A stretch of 34,676 nucleotides of DNA from FW021-bin31 sp964478125 (GCA_964478125.1 CAYZGR010000035.1:1-34676); one strand, 5' to 3'. Shown: positions 8,612 to 17,362, counted from the first letter of the stretch. The notes: a model not told the origin generated them from the letters alone. Numbers and translations are program-made.

Positions 8612-9683
8612 TAAATGCATTTCATTTTTCCTGTTGTTTCTTCCGCTGTTTACCTCTGCGCAACCGGATCAAGTACCGGCTTCGATGATCGGGCATATGG
8701 ACGGTGCGTCTTTCAGGAACTATTTTAATAGCGATTCGGTCCGGTTGCGGGACGGCCCTCCCATGACCGCACCGTACAAAAATACCGGTTTGTTTATTGC
8801 TTATGAAAAAGCAGATACTCTTGATTTTAATGATCCCTTTTTTGAAGTAGATACGCCCTTTAACAAATTGGGAAGTACCAGTAACGATTATATCTTTGAA
8901 GGACTGGCTTATTATGAAAGAGCAGGGAAGGCCTATCAAAAGCGCTTTGCAAATGATCATGCTTTTTTCTGTGCAAGTTGTGAAAACATGGGAGAACACA
9001 GCATTGAGGTTCATGGAGATACGGCAACGCTCTCGATATCCTGGGGCCCACGGTTTAACCGGGAAGATAAATATGTTTTCGTCTATCGTCCTGCAATCAA
9101 ACGCTGGCAGATCGCGATAGCCTCGTCCATCGGCAGTTTCTATGGGGATTACAACAGCCTGTATGCCGAATATCCGGAAAGGGGAAAAATTTTCCTGGAT
9201 CATATGGATACGGATGGTTTTCTATATAGCCCGCAATCACAAAACACCTCTCATAAGGTGGAAATGCATTATACATCAGGAAATTACGCCGAGCTTCTTA
9301 GCGCATTAAAAAAGATCCCCCCACAAAACTATGGCCTGATAGATAAAATATTTACCACAAACGATGCCCGGTTTTTCACTACGGATAAGGACGACCATAG
9401 CAACATCACATCAAGCAATGTAGTAGCGGCAAACCATGTCGGTTATTTCCTGGAACAGGCGAACCAATTAAATACCGCTAAAATTTTTTTGGATCATGTT
9501 ATCAAAAAATTTCCTGACCGGGAGGTGGCCTGGCTTAATCTAGGGGATGTGTACCGAAAGAAAGGAAACAGTACTAAAACATTAGAAGCTTATCAGAAAT
9601 ATGTAAAACTCATGAAGCGGGAGAAAAAAGAAAACGAGATCCCCGATCGGGTCAAATCCTTTGTAGAAAAGAATAAGGAGTAA
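8604..9683 (+). CDS. Secreted protein with C-terminal TPR-like repeat
   Basis: 359 aa with a signal peptide (about 19 residues, ending LFTSA). The first two thirds are of unknown fold and include a CASC pair in FFCASCENMGEHS and a beta segment (DTATLSISWGPRFN). The C-terminal part (about 265-345) has a helical-repeat pattern, with NHVGYFLEQANQLNTAKIF followed by EVAWLNLGDVYRKKGN and LEAYQKYVKL, the spacing of a TPR pair. It starts inside the last codons of the preceding gene. The TPR end suggests a binding role. No terminator was found after the stop. Confidence 0.82.
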   Translation: MINKCISFFLLFLPLFTSAQPDQVPASMIGHMDGASFRNYFNSDSVRLRDGPPMTAPYKNTGLFIAYEKADTLDFNDPFFEVDTPFNKLGSTSNDYIFEGLAYYERAGKAYQKRFANDHAFFCASCENMGEHSIEVHGDTATLSISWGPRFNREDKYVFVYRPAIKRWQIAIASSIGSFYGDYNSLYAEYPERGKIFLDHMDTDGFLYSPQSQNTSHKVEMHYTSGNYAELLSALKKIPPQNYGLIDKIFTTNDARFFTTDKDDHSNITSSNVVAANHVGYFLEQANQLNTAKIFLDHVIKKFPDREVAWLNLGDVYRKKGNSTKTLEAYQKYVKLMKREKKENEIPDRVKSFVEKNKE

Positions 9684-9820
9684 AATGCACTAAACAGGTT
9701 AGAGCTTGATCAATAACTACCAAATTCGCTTCGTCTACTTGTCCTGTCATTTGGGACGGCAGATTTAAAATAACATACTTCATTCCGTTTACAAGGACGT
9801 ACTTCTTTTGAATTTTCATT

Positions 9821-9840
9821 AAAATTCGTGCATTCGTGGC
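9821..9840. repeat. Short direct repeat ATTCGTG-C-ATTCGTG
   Basis: Two ATTCGTG units (9824-9830 and 9832-9838) lie in the 278-base gap between the 8604 gene and the convergent lipoprotein gene. Sequences of this type recur between genes in Bacteroidota by my recollection; no other copy was noticed here. The minus frame through this gap shows no recognisable protein. Confidence 0.35.
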
Positions 9841-9961
9841 CATACTACAGAAGAACAAACGAGATCCGTCCTCTTTATCGGATTCGTTAATAACCCGAAC
9901 AGGCAAACGAATAAACCGGCTAATTGATCCTTTGAAAAAAGACAACAAAAATTACCGCATT

Positions 9962-10570
9962 TTATCCCAACTCATCAGGCTTCAACGCTTTCACAGCCTT
10001 CCACAGCTCGTCAATCGTAAGATTAGTCCCCTCTATAGTGAGTAAAAAGCGGTTTTTCACAATAAATTTCAGGGAGCTGCTGCTGTTATCTTTTTTATAT
10101 TCTTCAATAGCTTTGACCCCGTTCTTTTCAACGCTCTTTTTCACTTCGGTTTCTGTCTCATTTTCAAAATCCTGTGATAACCCCATGCGGGCAAGGCTGA
10201 TCAGGCTGGCGCCAACAGAATCTGCGCCGTCAATAAGATTTACTTCTATCTTTTTAGATTTATCCTCGTTTGCATAACTCGCATCCAGGGCGGTGAGTTT
10301 CAAAAAACCAGTTCCACCTATTGAATAGGAAACGCGTTTCATCCCGCTCAGCTCCTCTGGCATCCAGGCCTTTAGCTGTTCATGGGTAAGCGGAGTAGCC
10401 TGCGACAGCTCCTTATAATCCTTTTCCACTTTTTTGGCTTCACTGGCCATCTTGGAAAGAGAAGAAATGGCAGAGGCGGTTTTCCCGGTCTCGCTCTTTT
10501 CAGCGTTACCATTACCGCAGCTCATTAAGGCTACTAAAAAAGTAGACAACAACAGGTAATACTTGAACAT
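9962..10570 (-). CDS. Lipoprotein of unknown function, about 202 aa
   Basis: The frame opens earlier, but ATG 10570 gives a proper lipoprotein signal (MFKYYLLLSTFLVALMSCG, lipobox ALMSC), so it is chosen as the start. The mature protein has an Asn/Lys/Ser-rich linker, then a helical start (SLSKMASEAKKVEKDYKELS), then a domain containing LKAWMPEELSGMKRVSYSIG and paired strands (KKIEVNLIDGA, KFIVKNRFLLTIEGTNLTID). This looks like a small envelope domain seen in uncharacterised Bacteroidota lipoproteins; I cannot name the family. A near-consensus promoter lies 34 bases before the start. The gene converges with the secreted-protein run on its left. Confidence 0.82.
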   Translation of the reverse strand: MFKYYLLLSTFLVALMSCGNGNAEKSETGKTASAISSLSKMASEAKKVEKDYKELSQATPLTHEQLKAWMPEELSGMKRVSYSIGGTGFLKLTALDASYANEDKSKKIEVNLIDGADSVGASLISLARMGLSQDFENETETEVKKSVEKNGVKAIEEYKKDNSSSSLKFIVKNRFLLTIEGTNLTIDELWKAVKALKPDELG

Positions 10571-10603
10571 AAGGATGATTTTAATAATTCCAAAAAGAAA
10601 TGG

Positions 10604-10634
10604 CAAATATATATGATATGTCCAGAATCTCCAA
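10604..10634 (-). promoter_or_regulatory. Bacteroidota-type promoter (TTG-N20-TATATTTG)
   Basis: On the minus strand TTG (complement of 10632-10634) is followed after 20 bases by TATATTTG (complement of 10604-10611), matching the -33/-7 layout. It points at the lipoprotein gene. It also favours ATG 10570, because the longer frame would start inside the promoter. Confidence 0.68.
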
Positions 10635-10657
10635 CTCCAAAAATCATTTTACGACAG

Positions 10658-10701
10658 AATACCGGAAAACCGGTAGAAAAAAATACCGGTTTTCGTGTAT
10701 T
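10658..10701. repeat. Palindromic repeat, copy 2
   Basis: An 11-bp perfect stem is formed by GAAAACCGGTA (10665-10675) and TACCGGTTTTC (10684-10694) around an eight-base A-rich loop. An outer AATAC/GTATT pair (10658-10662, 10697-10701) encloses it. It shares 21 of 22 bases with copy 1. No T run follows, so it is not an ordinary terminator. It lies between the divergent lipoprotein and HMA genes. Confidence 0.7.
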
Positions 10702-10871
10702 GTCATTTTTGAGCCATCTATCGTTCTTTGTATCTGGTGAAAAAGAAGCCACTTTATTGACCCCTCACAGCCGCTCGTTTTGGGAAAGGAGTACGCTTCG
10801 CTTTTTAAGGAACTAAAATAAGAATAGCCATTCTGCGAAAAATTTGGCATCTTTGTCCCAAATCTCAAGTT

Positions 10872-11105
10872 ATGCTGATAAAAAAGTATCAAATTTCCGG
10901 AATGTGCTGTGATAACTGCATCACTCACGTAAAAAGTGCATTAGAGGCCCTGCCCCAGGTGGTAGATTTAAAAGTTCAAATAGAAAGCCCCCAGGCAGTC
11001 GTAAGTTTCCGCGAGGGTATTTCTGATAAAGAAATTTTGGAAACTATAAATAATTCCGGCCATTACGCTGCGACAGAAATTAAAGAAGCGGCGATAAATA
11101 ATTAA
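10872..11105 (+). CDS. Heavy-metal-associated (CopZ-like) protein
   Basis: 77 aa forming a single HMA domain with the metal-binding MxCxxC motif (GMCCDNC, Cys13 and Cys16) after the first strand KKYQISG. A typical ferredoxin-like ending follows (EILETINNSGHYAA). Such proteins carry Cu(I), or sometimes other soft metals, to P-type ATPases or regulators in the cytoplasm. The extra Cys12 inside the motif is unusual but seen in relatives. No copper ATPase is next to it. A near-match -7 box (CATCTTTG, 10848-10855) lies 16 bases before the ATG. Metal specificity cannot be read from sequence. Confidence 0.88.
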   Translation: MLIKKYQISGMCCDNCITHVKSALEALPQVVDLKVQIESPQAVVSFREGISDKEILETINNSGHYAATEIKEAAINN

Positions 11106-11169
11106 ATTGCTGCGACTTTTTCAATAAAAATCCATTATTGGCATAGTTATTGCATCTAAAAGGGTAATT

Positions 11170-11189
11170 TAGGTTAAAAATAGGTTAAA
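11170..11189. repeat. Tandem TAGGTTAAA boxes, 11-bp period
   Basis: TAGGTTAAA occurs at 11170-11178 and again at 11181-11189, one helical turn apart, so both would face the same side of the DNA. The pair lies just before the terminator hairpin and 62 bases before the TPR-HTH gene. It could be a binding site, but this is inference. Confidence 0.4.
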
Positions 11190-11198
11190 GCGTAAAGG

Positions 11199-11221
11199 CC
11201 CGGTCTAACGACCGGGTTTTT
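11199..11221 (+). terminator. Intrinsic terminator
   Basis: CCCGGTC (11199-11205), loop TAAC, GACCGGG (11210-11216), then five T. It is a strong factor-independent terminator after the HMA gene. It stands 94 bases past that stop and only 30 before the next ATG, so it could also act as an attenuator in the leader of the TPR-HTH gene. Confidence 0.8.
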
Positions 11222-11250
11222 GCGTTTAGGAATCCGACAAAGCAGTTTTC

Positions 11251-13086
11251 ATGAAAGAAAATATGGTTTATTTCTATCCCTCCTCCCTCTTCTCATTCCT
11301 TATCCTCCCTTTCTTTCTTATTGGGTTTGCTCCGCGGGCATTTGGGCAGCAAGCTTTACAGGATTCTCTAGAACTGATTTTAGATCAAAAGGATCTTTCA
11401 ACCCACGAAAAGGCGCTCACGCTCAGCCGTCTTGCAGAGGTTATTTCATACAAAAACCTGCAAAAAGGAATCCGACAAAACCGGGACGTCATCCGGTTGG
11501 CAAAAGATCATCAGGATGCAGAAGCGCTCTCATTTGCCTGGTCTCAGCAAGTAGTACTGGATGTCCGTTCAGGGAAAATATCACAAGCCAGGCGTGCAGT
11601 GGACAGCGCGTTGTATTATGCCCGGCATGCCTCAGCCCTGGTTCAGGGCCTTGCCTTTTATCGGAAAGGATATGTAGAAAATATTCAGAACCGGCCCGAC
11701 CAGGCGCTACTCAGTTGGCAAAAAGCGCTATCCTATCTCAATAAACCCGGAGGCGCCCTGTACCAGGCAGGCATATATTATTTATTATATGGCATCTATG
11801 CCGAAAGAAATGATACCGTTAAAGCCGGTCAATACGCCCATCTTGCATTACGAAAAGCCCGACAAAGCCGGGAGCCGGGAATATTGGCTGCCAGCTGGCA
11901 GATCAACGGAACTTATTACATGGACCGCTATCGCCGAACTCCGGATTCTGTCATGCTTGATTCCGCCTTATACGCTTTTCAACAATCCGTCCGGATCTTT
12001 CAACAACAACAAAACCGGATAAAAAATCCCGGCGTGGTTGCACTTGCCGCACTGAACCTGGCTGAAATTTACCTGGACCATTTTCCTCCCTGGTACAAGG
12101 ATTCCATTTTAAACAATGTAAATCTCGCATTAAAAGTCTCATACACGACCCGCAATGCAGCCATGCAGGCCAATAGTTACGAGATCATCAGCAAATTAAA
12201 TAAAAAAGAAGGCAATCTTGCGGCAGCAGAAAAGGCTCTCCTCAGAGAAAAGAAAATTGTAGATTCCCTGAAGCCCGCCAATTACTACCTGTCCATGAAT
12301 TTGTATCAATCCCTGGCTCAATTGAAAGAACAACAGGGAGACAAGACACATGCGCTGGCGTATTACAAACAATATCTGTATTTTTATCAAAAAGAATTTG
12401 ACGCACGGCAATACAAAACCATACAAGATCTGGAAGCCCGGTATCAAAATGAGAAAAAAGACAAAAAATTAAAACTGCTGCAACAACGCAACGCCTTTCA
12501 AAAAAAGCAGACTTATCTTTACACAGGCATTGCAATCATTGCGGTCATCGGGCTACTGCTGTTATTTGCAGCTTATCACTTCCGATTAAAATATGCTATA
12601 CAAAGGGAACAATTAAAAGATGAAGAAACCGCCCGGCTCCGGGCGGAGCAAAACCTGATGCAAAGCGAAAAAGAACAACTTCAAAAAGAACTGCTTGCGG
12701 GGGCCCTCCAGGTAGAACACAAAAATGAAATGCTCCAGGACTTGAAAAAAAAGCTCCGGGAACAAGCCGGCGGGCAGACATCGGTTACCCTGGAAAAGAT
12801 ACTCAATGAAGAAATGCGGGTAGATGAAGATTTTGAGAACATCCGCTCGGAACTCCAGGAGCTCCATCCGCAATTCTTTAGCCGTTTACAGGAGAAGGCC
12901 CATCAAAAACTGACACAGCTGGATCTAAAATATTGTGCCTATATCAACATGAAACTGACCACAAAACAAATAGCAGGCTTAATGCATGTAGAGCCTAAAA
13001 GCGTACGTATGGCCAAGTACCGGCTCAAGCAAAAGTTGGGATTGACCAAAGAAGAAAGCCTGGAACTTTTCATTCAGTCGCTTTAA
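11251..13086 (+). CDS. TPR / transmembrane / HTH regulator
   Basis: 611 aa. It has an N-terminal signal or anchor (about residues 8-32), a periplasmic TPR array to about residue 400, and one transmembrane helix at about 420-440 (YTGIAIIAVIGLLLLFAAY). A charged coiled coil follows (about 445-520). The cytoplasmic C-terminal domain has LDLKYCAYINMKLTTKQIAG and EPKSVRMAKYRLKQKLGL, a LuxR/GerE-like helix-turn-helix. This layout is common in Bacteroidota and implies a sensor that binds something outside and DNA inside without a phosphorelay. Its stop is only seven bases from the convergent GH43 gene. Targets are unknown, but the neighbouring polysaccharide genes are candidates (inference). Confidence 0.88.
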   Translation: MKENMVYFYPSSLFSFLILPFFLIGFAPRAFGQQALQDSLELILDQKDLSTHEKALTLSRLAEVISYKNLQKGIRQNRDVIRLAKDHQDAEALSFAWSQQVVLDVRSGKISQARRAVDSALYYARHASALVQGLAFYRKGYVENIQNRPDQALLSWQKALSYLNKPGGALYQAGIYYLLYGIYAERNDTVKAGQYAHLALRKARQSREPGILAASWQINGTYYMDRYRRTPDSVMLDSALYAFQQSVRIFQQQQNRIKNPGVVALAALNLAEIYLDHFPPWYKDSILNNVNLALKVSYTTRNAAMQANSYEIISKLNKKEGNLAAAEKALLREKKIVDSLKPANYYLSMNLYQSLAQLKEQQGDKTHALAYYKQYLYFYQKEFDARQYKTIQDLEARYQNEKKDKKLKLLQQRNAFQKKQTYLYTGIAIIAVIGLLLLFAAYHFRLKYAIQREQLKDEETARLRAEQNLMQSEKEQLQKELLAGALQVEHKNEMLQDLKKKLREQAGGQTSVTLEKILNEEMRVDEDFENIRSELQELHPQFFSRLQEKAHQKLTQLDLKYCAYINMKLTTKQIAGLMHVEPKSVRMAKYRLKQKLGLTKEESLELFIQSL

Positions 13087-13093
13087 TGTAAAA

Positions 13094-15103
13094 CTAATTC
13101 GTTAATGTACCTGAAGGCAGGGCCAGGGGCTCCCCGGTTTTCACCGGCCGGCCAAAATGAGGCGTTCCATCCGCATTCCAGCTAAAAGGCTGCATCCTGG
13201 GGGAGCGATGTCCGCCACATCCTGCTCCTGAAAAGCTATTCGCATGGTAAAGAATCCAATATTGACTGCTATCCGGGGACCTGAAAAAAGAATTATGTCC
13301 CGGGGCATATACCTTGTTTTCCCTGGATTCCTTAAAAACCGGTTCAGGATATTTTTTCCAGGAAGCCGCATTCAACAGATCCGACGGGTCAATCAGTTTC
13401 AACATGCCGAGAGAATAAAAGTCCGTCCAGCAGCCACTGGCCGAATATACTAAAAATACATTCCCCTGATGCTTCAAAACTTCAGGGCCCTCATTCACAT
13501 TTACATGTGAGGGAACCTGGCCTGGCAGGTCGCCATGTTTTTCCCAGGCATACCTGGGAGAAGAGATTTTTACCCGCTCCCCTTCTATCGTCCAGGGATT
13601 TCTCATCTTGGCAATATAAATATTTTGCCGCCCGTTGGTATCGCCTTCCCATCCGCTCCATATCATGTATTTTTGACCTCTAAACTCAAAAACCGAAGCG
13701 TCTATCGCCCATTTATCCGAGGGGTCTGTCACCTTACCTTTAAAACTCCAGGTCCCGGTAGTAGGATCCGCCGCTTTATTTTCCAATACATAAATACGAT
13801 GGGTTTCGTTTTTCCCGTCGTCCGCTGCAAAATAAACATACCATTTCCCTTCTATATAATGCAGTTCCGGGGCCCAAATGTCGTGAGAATAAGGGGTATG
13901 GGGTACGGCTTCCCATATTGTTTTCCTGGCTGCCTCCTTCAGTTTCGCCAGATTTTTTGTTTTCCATATGACCAGCCGGTTTCCCATGGTTTGCATATAA
14001 TAATAAAAGCCATTATGAAAGACAGCCCATGGATCCGCACCCGAAGGTAAAAGCGGATTCGTAAAAGTAGCCTCTTTCTGCGGGATATCCGTCGGGCTCC
14101 CTTCTGCTACTTGCGGCCAGCCGTCTTTAAACCGGATTTTGTCCCGTAGCATCACCCTTCCATATTTTTTTTGTTCAAAATTCACTTTGGGAATAGCATG
14201 ATAATACATCCATAAGTTCCCCGATCCATCCCTCACTACAGAATTGTGTCCGGGCGCTAACCAATAATTATTGGAGTGGAGCATAACACTGCTCCGGGTG
14301 TGATGCGCTTCACTATATCTGATAAAAGGACCCTCCGGATTTTTCGAACGAGCGACCATTACGGCATAATGTGCCTGTGCACCGCAACAATTATCCCCCG
14401 AATAAAACAAATAATAATAACCATCGTGATACAACATCCACGGCCCTTCAATCAGCTTATCATAAGTTCCGTCCTTTCCGGGGACCAACGCCACTTTTGC
14501 ACGAGATCCCGGAGCGAAGCGCAACCAGTCTGCGCTCAGTTCCCGAACCTTAATGGGCTTAAAATCCGATCCCCAGTACAAATAATGCTTCCCGGTTGCA
14601 GGATCAGAAAAGGCCATCGGATCAATAGCTTCAAAAGCTTTTCCACATTGTAAAGGTGTTCCTATATCCTTAAAAGGGCCTTCCGGCCGTGAAGAAACGG
14701 CTACTCCTATACACATACCCAAGCTGTCTGCATCCGATTGAGCGGCATAATACAGCACATATCTGTTTCTTAAAGGATCATCTACCACATGAGGCGCCCA
14801 AAAGTTATGGGAATCTCCGGCCCATCGGGGCTTATCAGGCAGCGCATCCCCTATCCACCGCCAATGTATCCCATCCGTTGAAGAAGCCACCTGGATATGG
14901 GCGTATTTACCATTAAAGCCGCCCTGGGTACCGTAAGCAAAAAATTTTCCTTCCCGCGTCTCAATGACGGTTGGATCCGGGAAATCATGATCCCAAACCG
15001 GATTTTGCCAGAAGGCGGTTTGCATCATGGCCGTATCCTGCGCAAAGCTTTCTAAAGAAAAGAAGAAAAGGGATAAACAGGTAAACCAATTTCTTAATCG
15101 CAT
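13094..15103 (-). CDS. Two-domain GH43 glycosidase
   Basis: 669 aa with a signal peptide (ending SLESFAQ). It contains two GH43 five-bladed propellers in tandem. Domain 1 (about 33-340) has the catalytic triad candidates Asp43 (FPDPTVI), Asp161 (EAIDPMAF) and Glu219 (LIEGPWM). Domain 2 (about 345-669) has Asp357 (SGADPWAVF), Asp468 (WAIDASVF) and Glu538 (NEGPEVL). Both halves keep the APGHNS loop near their ends. GH43 enzymes are inverting arabinofuranosidases, xylosidases or endo-arabinanases acting on plant hemicellulose or pectin; substrate cannot be chosen by eye. Both sites look intact, which argues for two activities in one exported protein. The GH5-like gene lies 204 bases upstream on the same strand. 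Confidence 0.92.
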   Translation of the reverse strand: MRLRNWFTCLSLFFFSLESFAQDTAMMQTAFWQNPVWDHDFPDPTVIETREGKFFAYGTQGGFNGKYAHIQVASSTDGIHWRWIGDALPDKPRWAGDSHNFWAPHVVDDPLRNRYVLYYAAQSDADSLGMCIGVAVSSRPEGPFKDIGTPLQCGKAFEAIDPMAFSDPATGKHYLYWGSDFKPIKVRELSADWLRFAPGSRAKVALVPGKDGTYDKLIEGPWMLYHDGYYYLFYSGDNCCGAQAHYAVMVARSKNPEGPFIRYSEAHHTRSSVMLHSNNYWLAPGHNSVVRDGSGNLWMYYHAIPKVNFEQKKYGRVMLRDKIRFKDGWPQVAEGSPTDIPQKEATFTNPLLPSGADPWAVFHNGFYYYMQTMGNRLVIWKTKNLAKLKEAARKTIWEAVPHTPYSHDIWAPELHYIEGKWYVYFAADDGKNETHRIYVLENKAADPTTGTWSFKGKVTDPSDKWAIDASVFEFRGQKYMIWSGWEGDTNGRQNIYIAKMRNPWTIEGERVKISSPRYAWEKHGDLPGQVPSHVNVNEGPEVLKHQGNVFLVYSASGCWTDFYSLGMLKLIDPSDLLNAASWKKYPEPVFKESRENKVYAPGHNSFFRSPDSSQYWILYHANSFSGAGCGGHRSPRMQPFSWNADGTPHFGRPVKTGEPLALPSGTLTN

Positions 15104-15307
15104 AAATGACTTTTATTGCATCCTGAAATATTAAACAGGAGACGGAGTCTCATGATCACAAGATTTACGCGGAGCCTGCAGCACAGTCGATCCCGCCTTC
15201 GATGAAGAGGGTTCTTGTAGCCTTCTTCATTCCTTATGAGATAGAGCGCAATAAAGATAGTAGCACAGCTCCTCGTTCCAGTCCCGCTGTAAAACTTTAT
15301 GCGCACT

Positions 15308-16468
15308 TCATTCCTTCCCTGTCAACCGCCTTATCAGATTTACTTCTGCAGTATCGTAGGGCCTGCCATCCGTATAAAAAATATCATGAAACCAAACTTT
15401 TGGCGGAGCGGTATATTTTTTTGTCCAGCTGTCCCAGGGATAAATGGTTTGCGTTTTCCCACTGACGAACCCCCAATTGATGGCGCCCACATGCTGCTCT
15501 TTAAAATAGGGCAAAATGGTTTGAAATCTGCTGCCTGTAGGCCGGGCCATATATTCCGAGCAGATGAGGGGCCTTCCGTAACGTTGCAGGGTCTCTACTT
15601 TACCGCGGGTGATACCCAGAGAATCGTAACTGTGAAAAGAAATGACATCAGAATGATCAAACATAAACCGATCCATCGGATCCATTTGGGCCGTATCGGT
15701 CCAGTCGCGATGCCAGGGAGCCACTGTCAACGGCTGGGAAGGATTGATTTCCCGCGCCCAGCGGAAAGCGTCCTTCAATAAGATAAAGGCATACTTGTAT
15801 TTATCTTTCGGATTCAGGTCATCTTTAAAACGTCCGCCATTGTCATTATCCGGCTCATTAAACAGATCCCACAAGATGACCCGCGGGTCATCTTTAAAAT
15901 GCCGCATCACTCCCTGCAAATAATCCTTCAGCCGGCCATATTGAGTGGTATCTGAAAGCAGCTCGGCGCCGGGGCTTTGTACCCAACCGGAATTATGTAC
16001 GTGAGGGACCGGCGCCGGCTGCCGGCCCAGATGCGGATCCGGATTCCAGCAGCCGTCGAAAAAAACAAACATGGCTCCAATGCCATGTCTATGCGCGATG
16101 GTCAAAAACTGTTCCATACGGTTAATGAAACCGGTAGAATCCTGTTTCCACAATAAATTATGCAAAAACACCCGTACCACATTAAACCCAAGCCCCTGCG
16201 CCCATTCCAGTTCTTTATCGATGCGAGCCGTATCAAAAGTGGCCGCCTGCCAAAACTCCAATTCATTTACCGCATAAGCAGGCGTGTAATTACAGCCTAC
16301 CAGCCAACCACCCTGCTGTTGGTACCATTGATCGGCTTTGTCCGCCGACCAGCGTCCCGCCTGTCGAGCCACAGTATCTCCCTTTTCACCGGAAGAAGAA
16401 GGTCCCTGATGACAGGAAAAAGCAAAGAAAGCAAAAAGCAGTATGGGAATGAGGACGGCTCTTTTCAT
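15308..16468 (-). CDS. GH5-like glycoside hydrolase lipoprotein
   Basis: 386 aa with lipobox AFSC (Cys19), so membrane-anchored and probably periplasmic or surface-exposed. The (beta/alpha)8 pattern includes GFNVVRVFLHNLLW, ILWDLFNEPDNDN (acid/base Glu205) and RPLICSEYMAR (nucleophile Glu305). The 100-residue spacing of the two Glu fits clan GH-A, GH5-like retaining enzymes. FHSYD before the nucleophile strand is also typical. Likely substrates are beta-linked plant glycans such as xylan, mannan or glucan, but specificity is not readable. It is upstream of the GH43 gene on the same strand and probably works in the same degradation. No SusC/SusD pair lies in the window. Confidence 0.87.
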   Translation of the reverse strand: MKRAVLIPILLFAFFAFSCHQGPSSSGEKGDTVARQAGRWSADKADQWYQQQGGWLVGCNYTPAYAVNELEFWQAATFDTARIDKELEWAQGLGFNVVRVFLHNLLWKQDSTGFINRMEQFLTIAHRHGIGAMFVFFDGCWNPDPHLGRQPAPVPHVHNSGWVQSPGAELLSDTTQYGRLKDYLQGVMRHFKDDPRVILWDLFNEPDNDNGGRFKDDLNPKDKYKYAFILLKDAFRWAREINPSQPLTVAPWHRDWTDTAQMDPMDRFMFDHSDVISFHSYDSLGITRGKVETLQRYGRPLICSEYMARPTGSRFQTILPYFKEQHVGAINWGFVSGKTQTIYPWDSWTKKYTAPPKVWFHDIFYTDGRPYDTAEVNLIRRLTGKE

Positions 16469-17020
16469 GAATGCTATTTTTTATTCAAATCAAATTCGTA
16501 AAAATATAAAATATCTTCCCAAAAACGAAATATACCAAAATATAAAGCGGCTCGCAAGTCGGCAGCACCTACTCGAAAACCTGCATTTTTCGGCTGTTTA
16601 TAGATGATTTTACGGCGTTCACAAAGTCCTGCTCGCGGAATAAAAGTTTTATTTATCTTTAATGCTTAAATTCCATTTTTAACCTGAAACAATCACGTCT
16701 AACGTTATACCCATAAGAAGCCGGATGCCATGTAGATCTTCTTTGAGATCACAACAAAGTTTGTAAACGAAACAGATCAAATTTTAATTATTACTATCTG
16801 ATTGAACGCCCTGAAGCTGAAACCGAGGTTCATCATGATGCAGATACCGCCAGTCATAAAAAAAAGACAATCGTATGCTTAAATATATTCTAAAAAAAGG
16901 ATAAAACTAAATTTAGGACCGCTTTTTGAAATAGTCAACCCCGAGGGATAATCATAAACAAGCAATTTGAATTTCAACCTCCTGAACCTGCTAAATATGT
17001 TCGTAAATAAAATGCATCGT
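16469..17020. other. Gene-poor stretch, no feature recognised
   Basis: About 550 AT-rich bases between the divergent GH5-like gene and the small 17021 gene. All six frames are broken by stops. A run of about 40 codons in the plus frame around 16750-16890 has no convincing start and no recognisable family. No strong hairpin, tRNA-like fold or tandem repeat was seen. Promoters for both flanking genes must lie here, but no exact TAnnTTTG with a matching -33 was found. Confidence 0.5.
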
Positions 17021-17362
17021 ATGATCACATTAAATGAGTTCAAAAAAGTACTAAAATCAAAAAAATTTGAATCAAAGATAGAGGACAGCGATGAGTCCCA
17101 TCTTTTTACATTTACCGAAGCACATATGTTTAGGGATAATAAACCTCTTTGTGATTATGATCTGATTGAGGATGGCAACGGTTTCAGATTCATTTTTTTG
17201 AGAAAATACCAGGACTTTTCTACCGTTGATTTTAAGAATATAATTTTTAGCGTTCCTGATGACCACCGGTTCCCCTTAATCGTAAACTGGAATGGTTCGG
17301 ATATTCAAATGGGTAAAGGCCTGAATATTTCTGTTATCGCACGGTCTCCAAGCGAAAAATGA
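17021..17362 (+). CDS. Small hypothetical protein, about 113 aa
   Basis: The frame is open from 16967, but ATG 17021 gives a natural soluble start (MITLNEFKKVLKSKKFESK). ATGs at 16967, 16997 and 17012 are alternatives. The protein is charged, has no signal peptide and no family I recognise. It appears alpha at the start and beta later (GFRFIFLRKYQDFS, FPLIVNWNGSDIQMG). The size and mix recall stand-alone immunity-type proteins, but nothing in the sequence proves that and no toxin partner is adjacent. It is isolated between two long non-coding stretches. Confidence 0.5.
   Translation: MITLNEFKKVLKSKKFESKIEDSDESHLFTFTEAHMFRDNKPLCDYDLIEDGNGFRFIFLRKYQDFSTVDFKNIIFSVPDDHRFPLIVNWNGSDIQMGKGLNISVIARSPSEK

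Noticed and set aside
9652..9948. 98-codon minus-strand open frame overlapping the end of the 8604 gene
   Set aside because: No recognisable family, overlaps a well-supported gene end, and runs through repeat-like intergenic sequence.
10571..10606. Longer start for the 9962 lipoprotein
   Set aside because: The extension overlaps the promoter and would bury the lipobox signal; ATG 10570 fits a lipoprotein signal.
15104..15307. GAGAC/GTCTC palindrome and a near -7 box upstream of the GH43 gene
   Set aside because: Five-base arms and a one-base mismatch to TAnnTTTG are too weak to call a site.
16740..16890. Plus-strand run of about 40 codons (LIERPEAETEVHHDAD)
   Set aside because: No start codon in a sensible position, flanked by stops, and no family recognised; probably chance.
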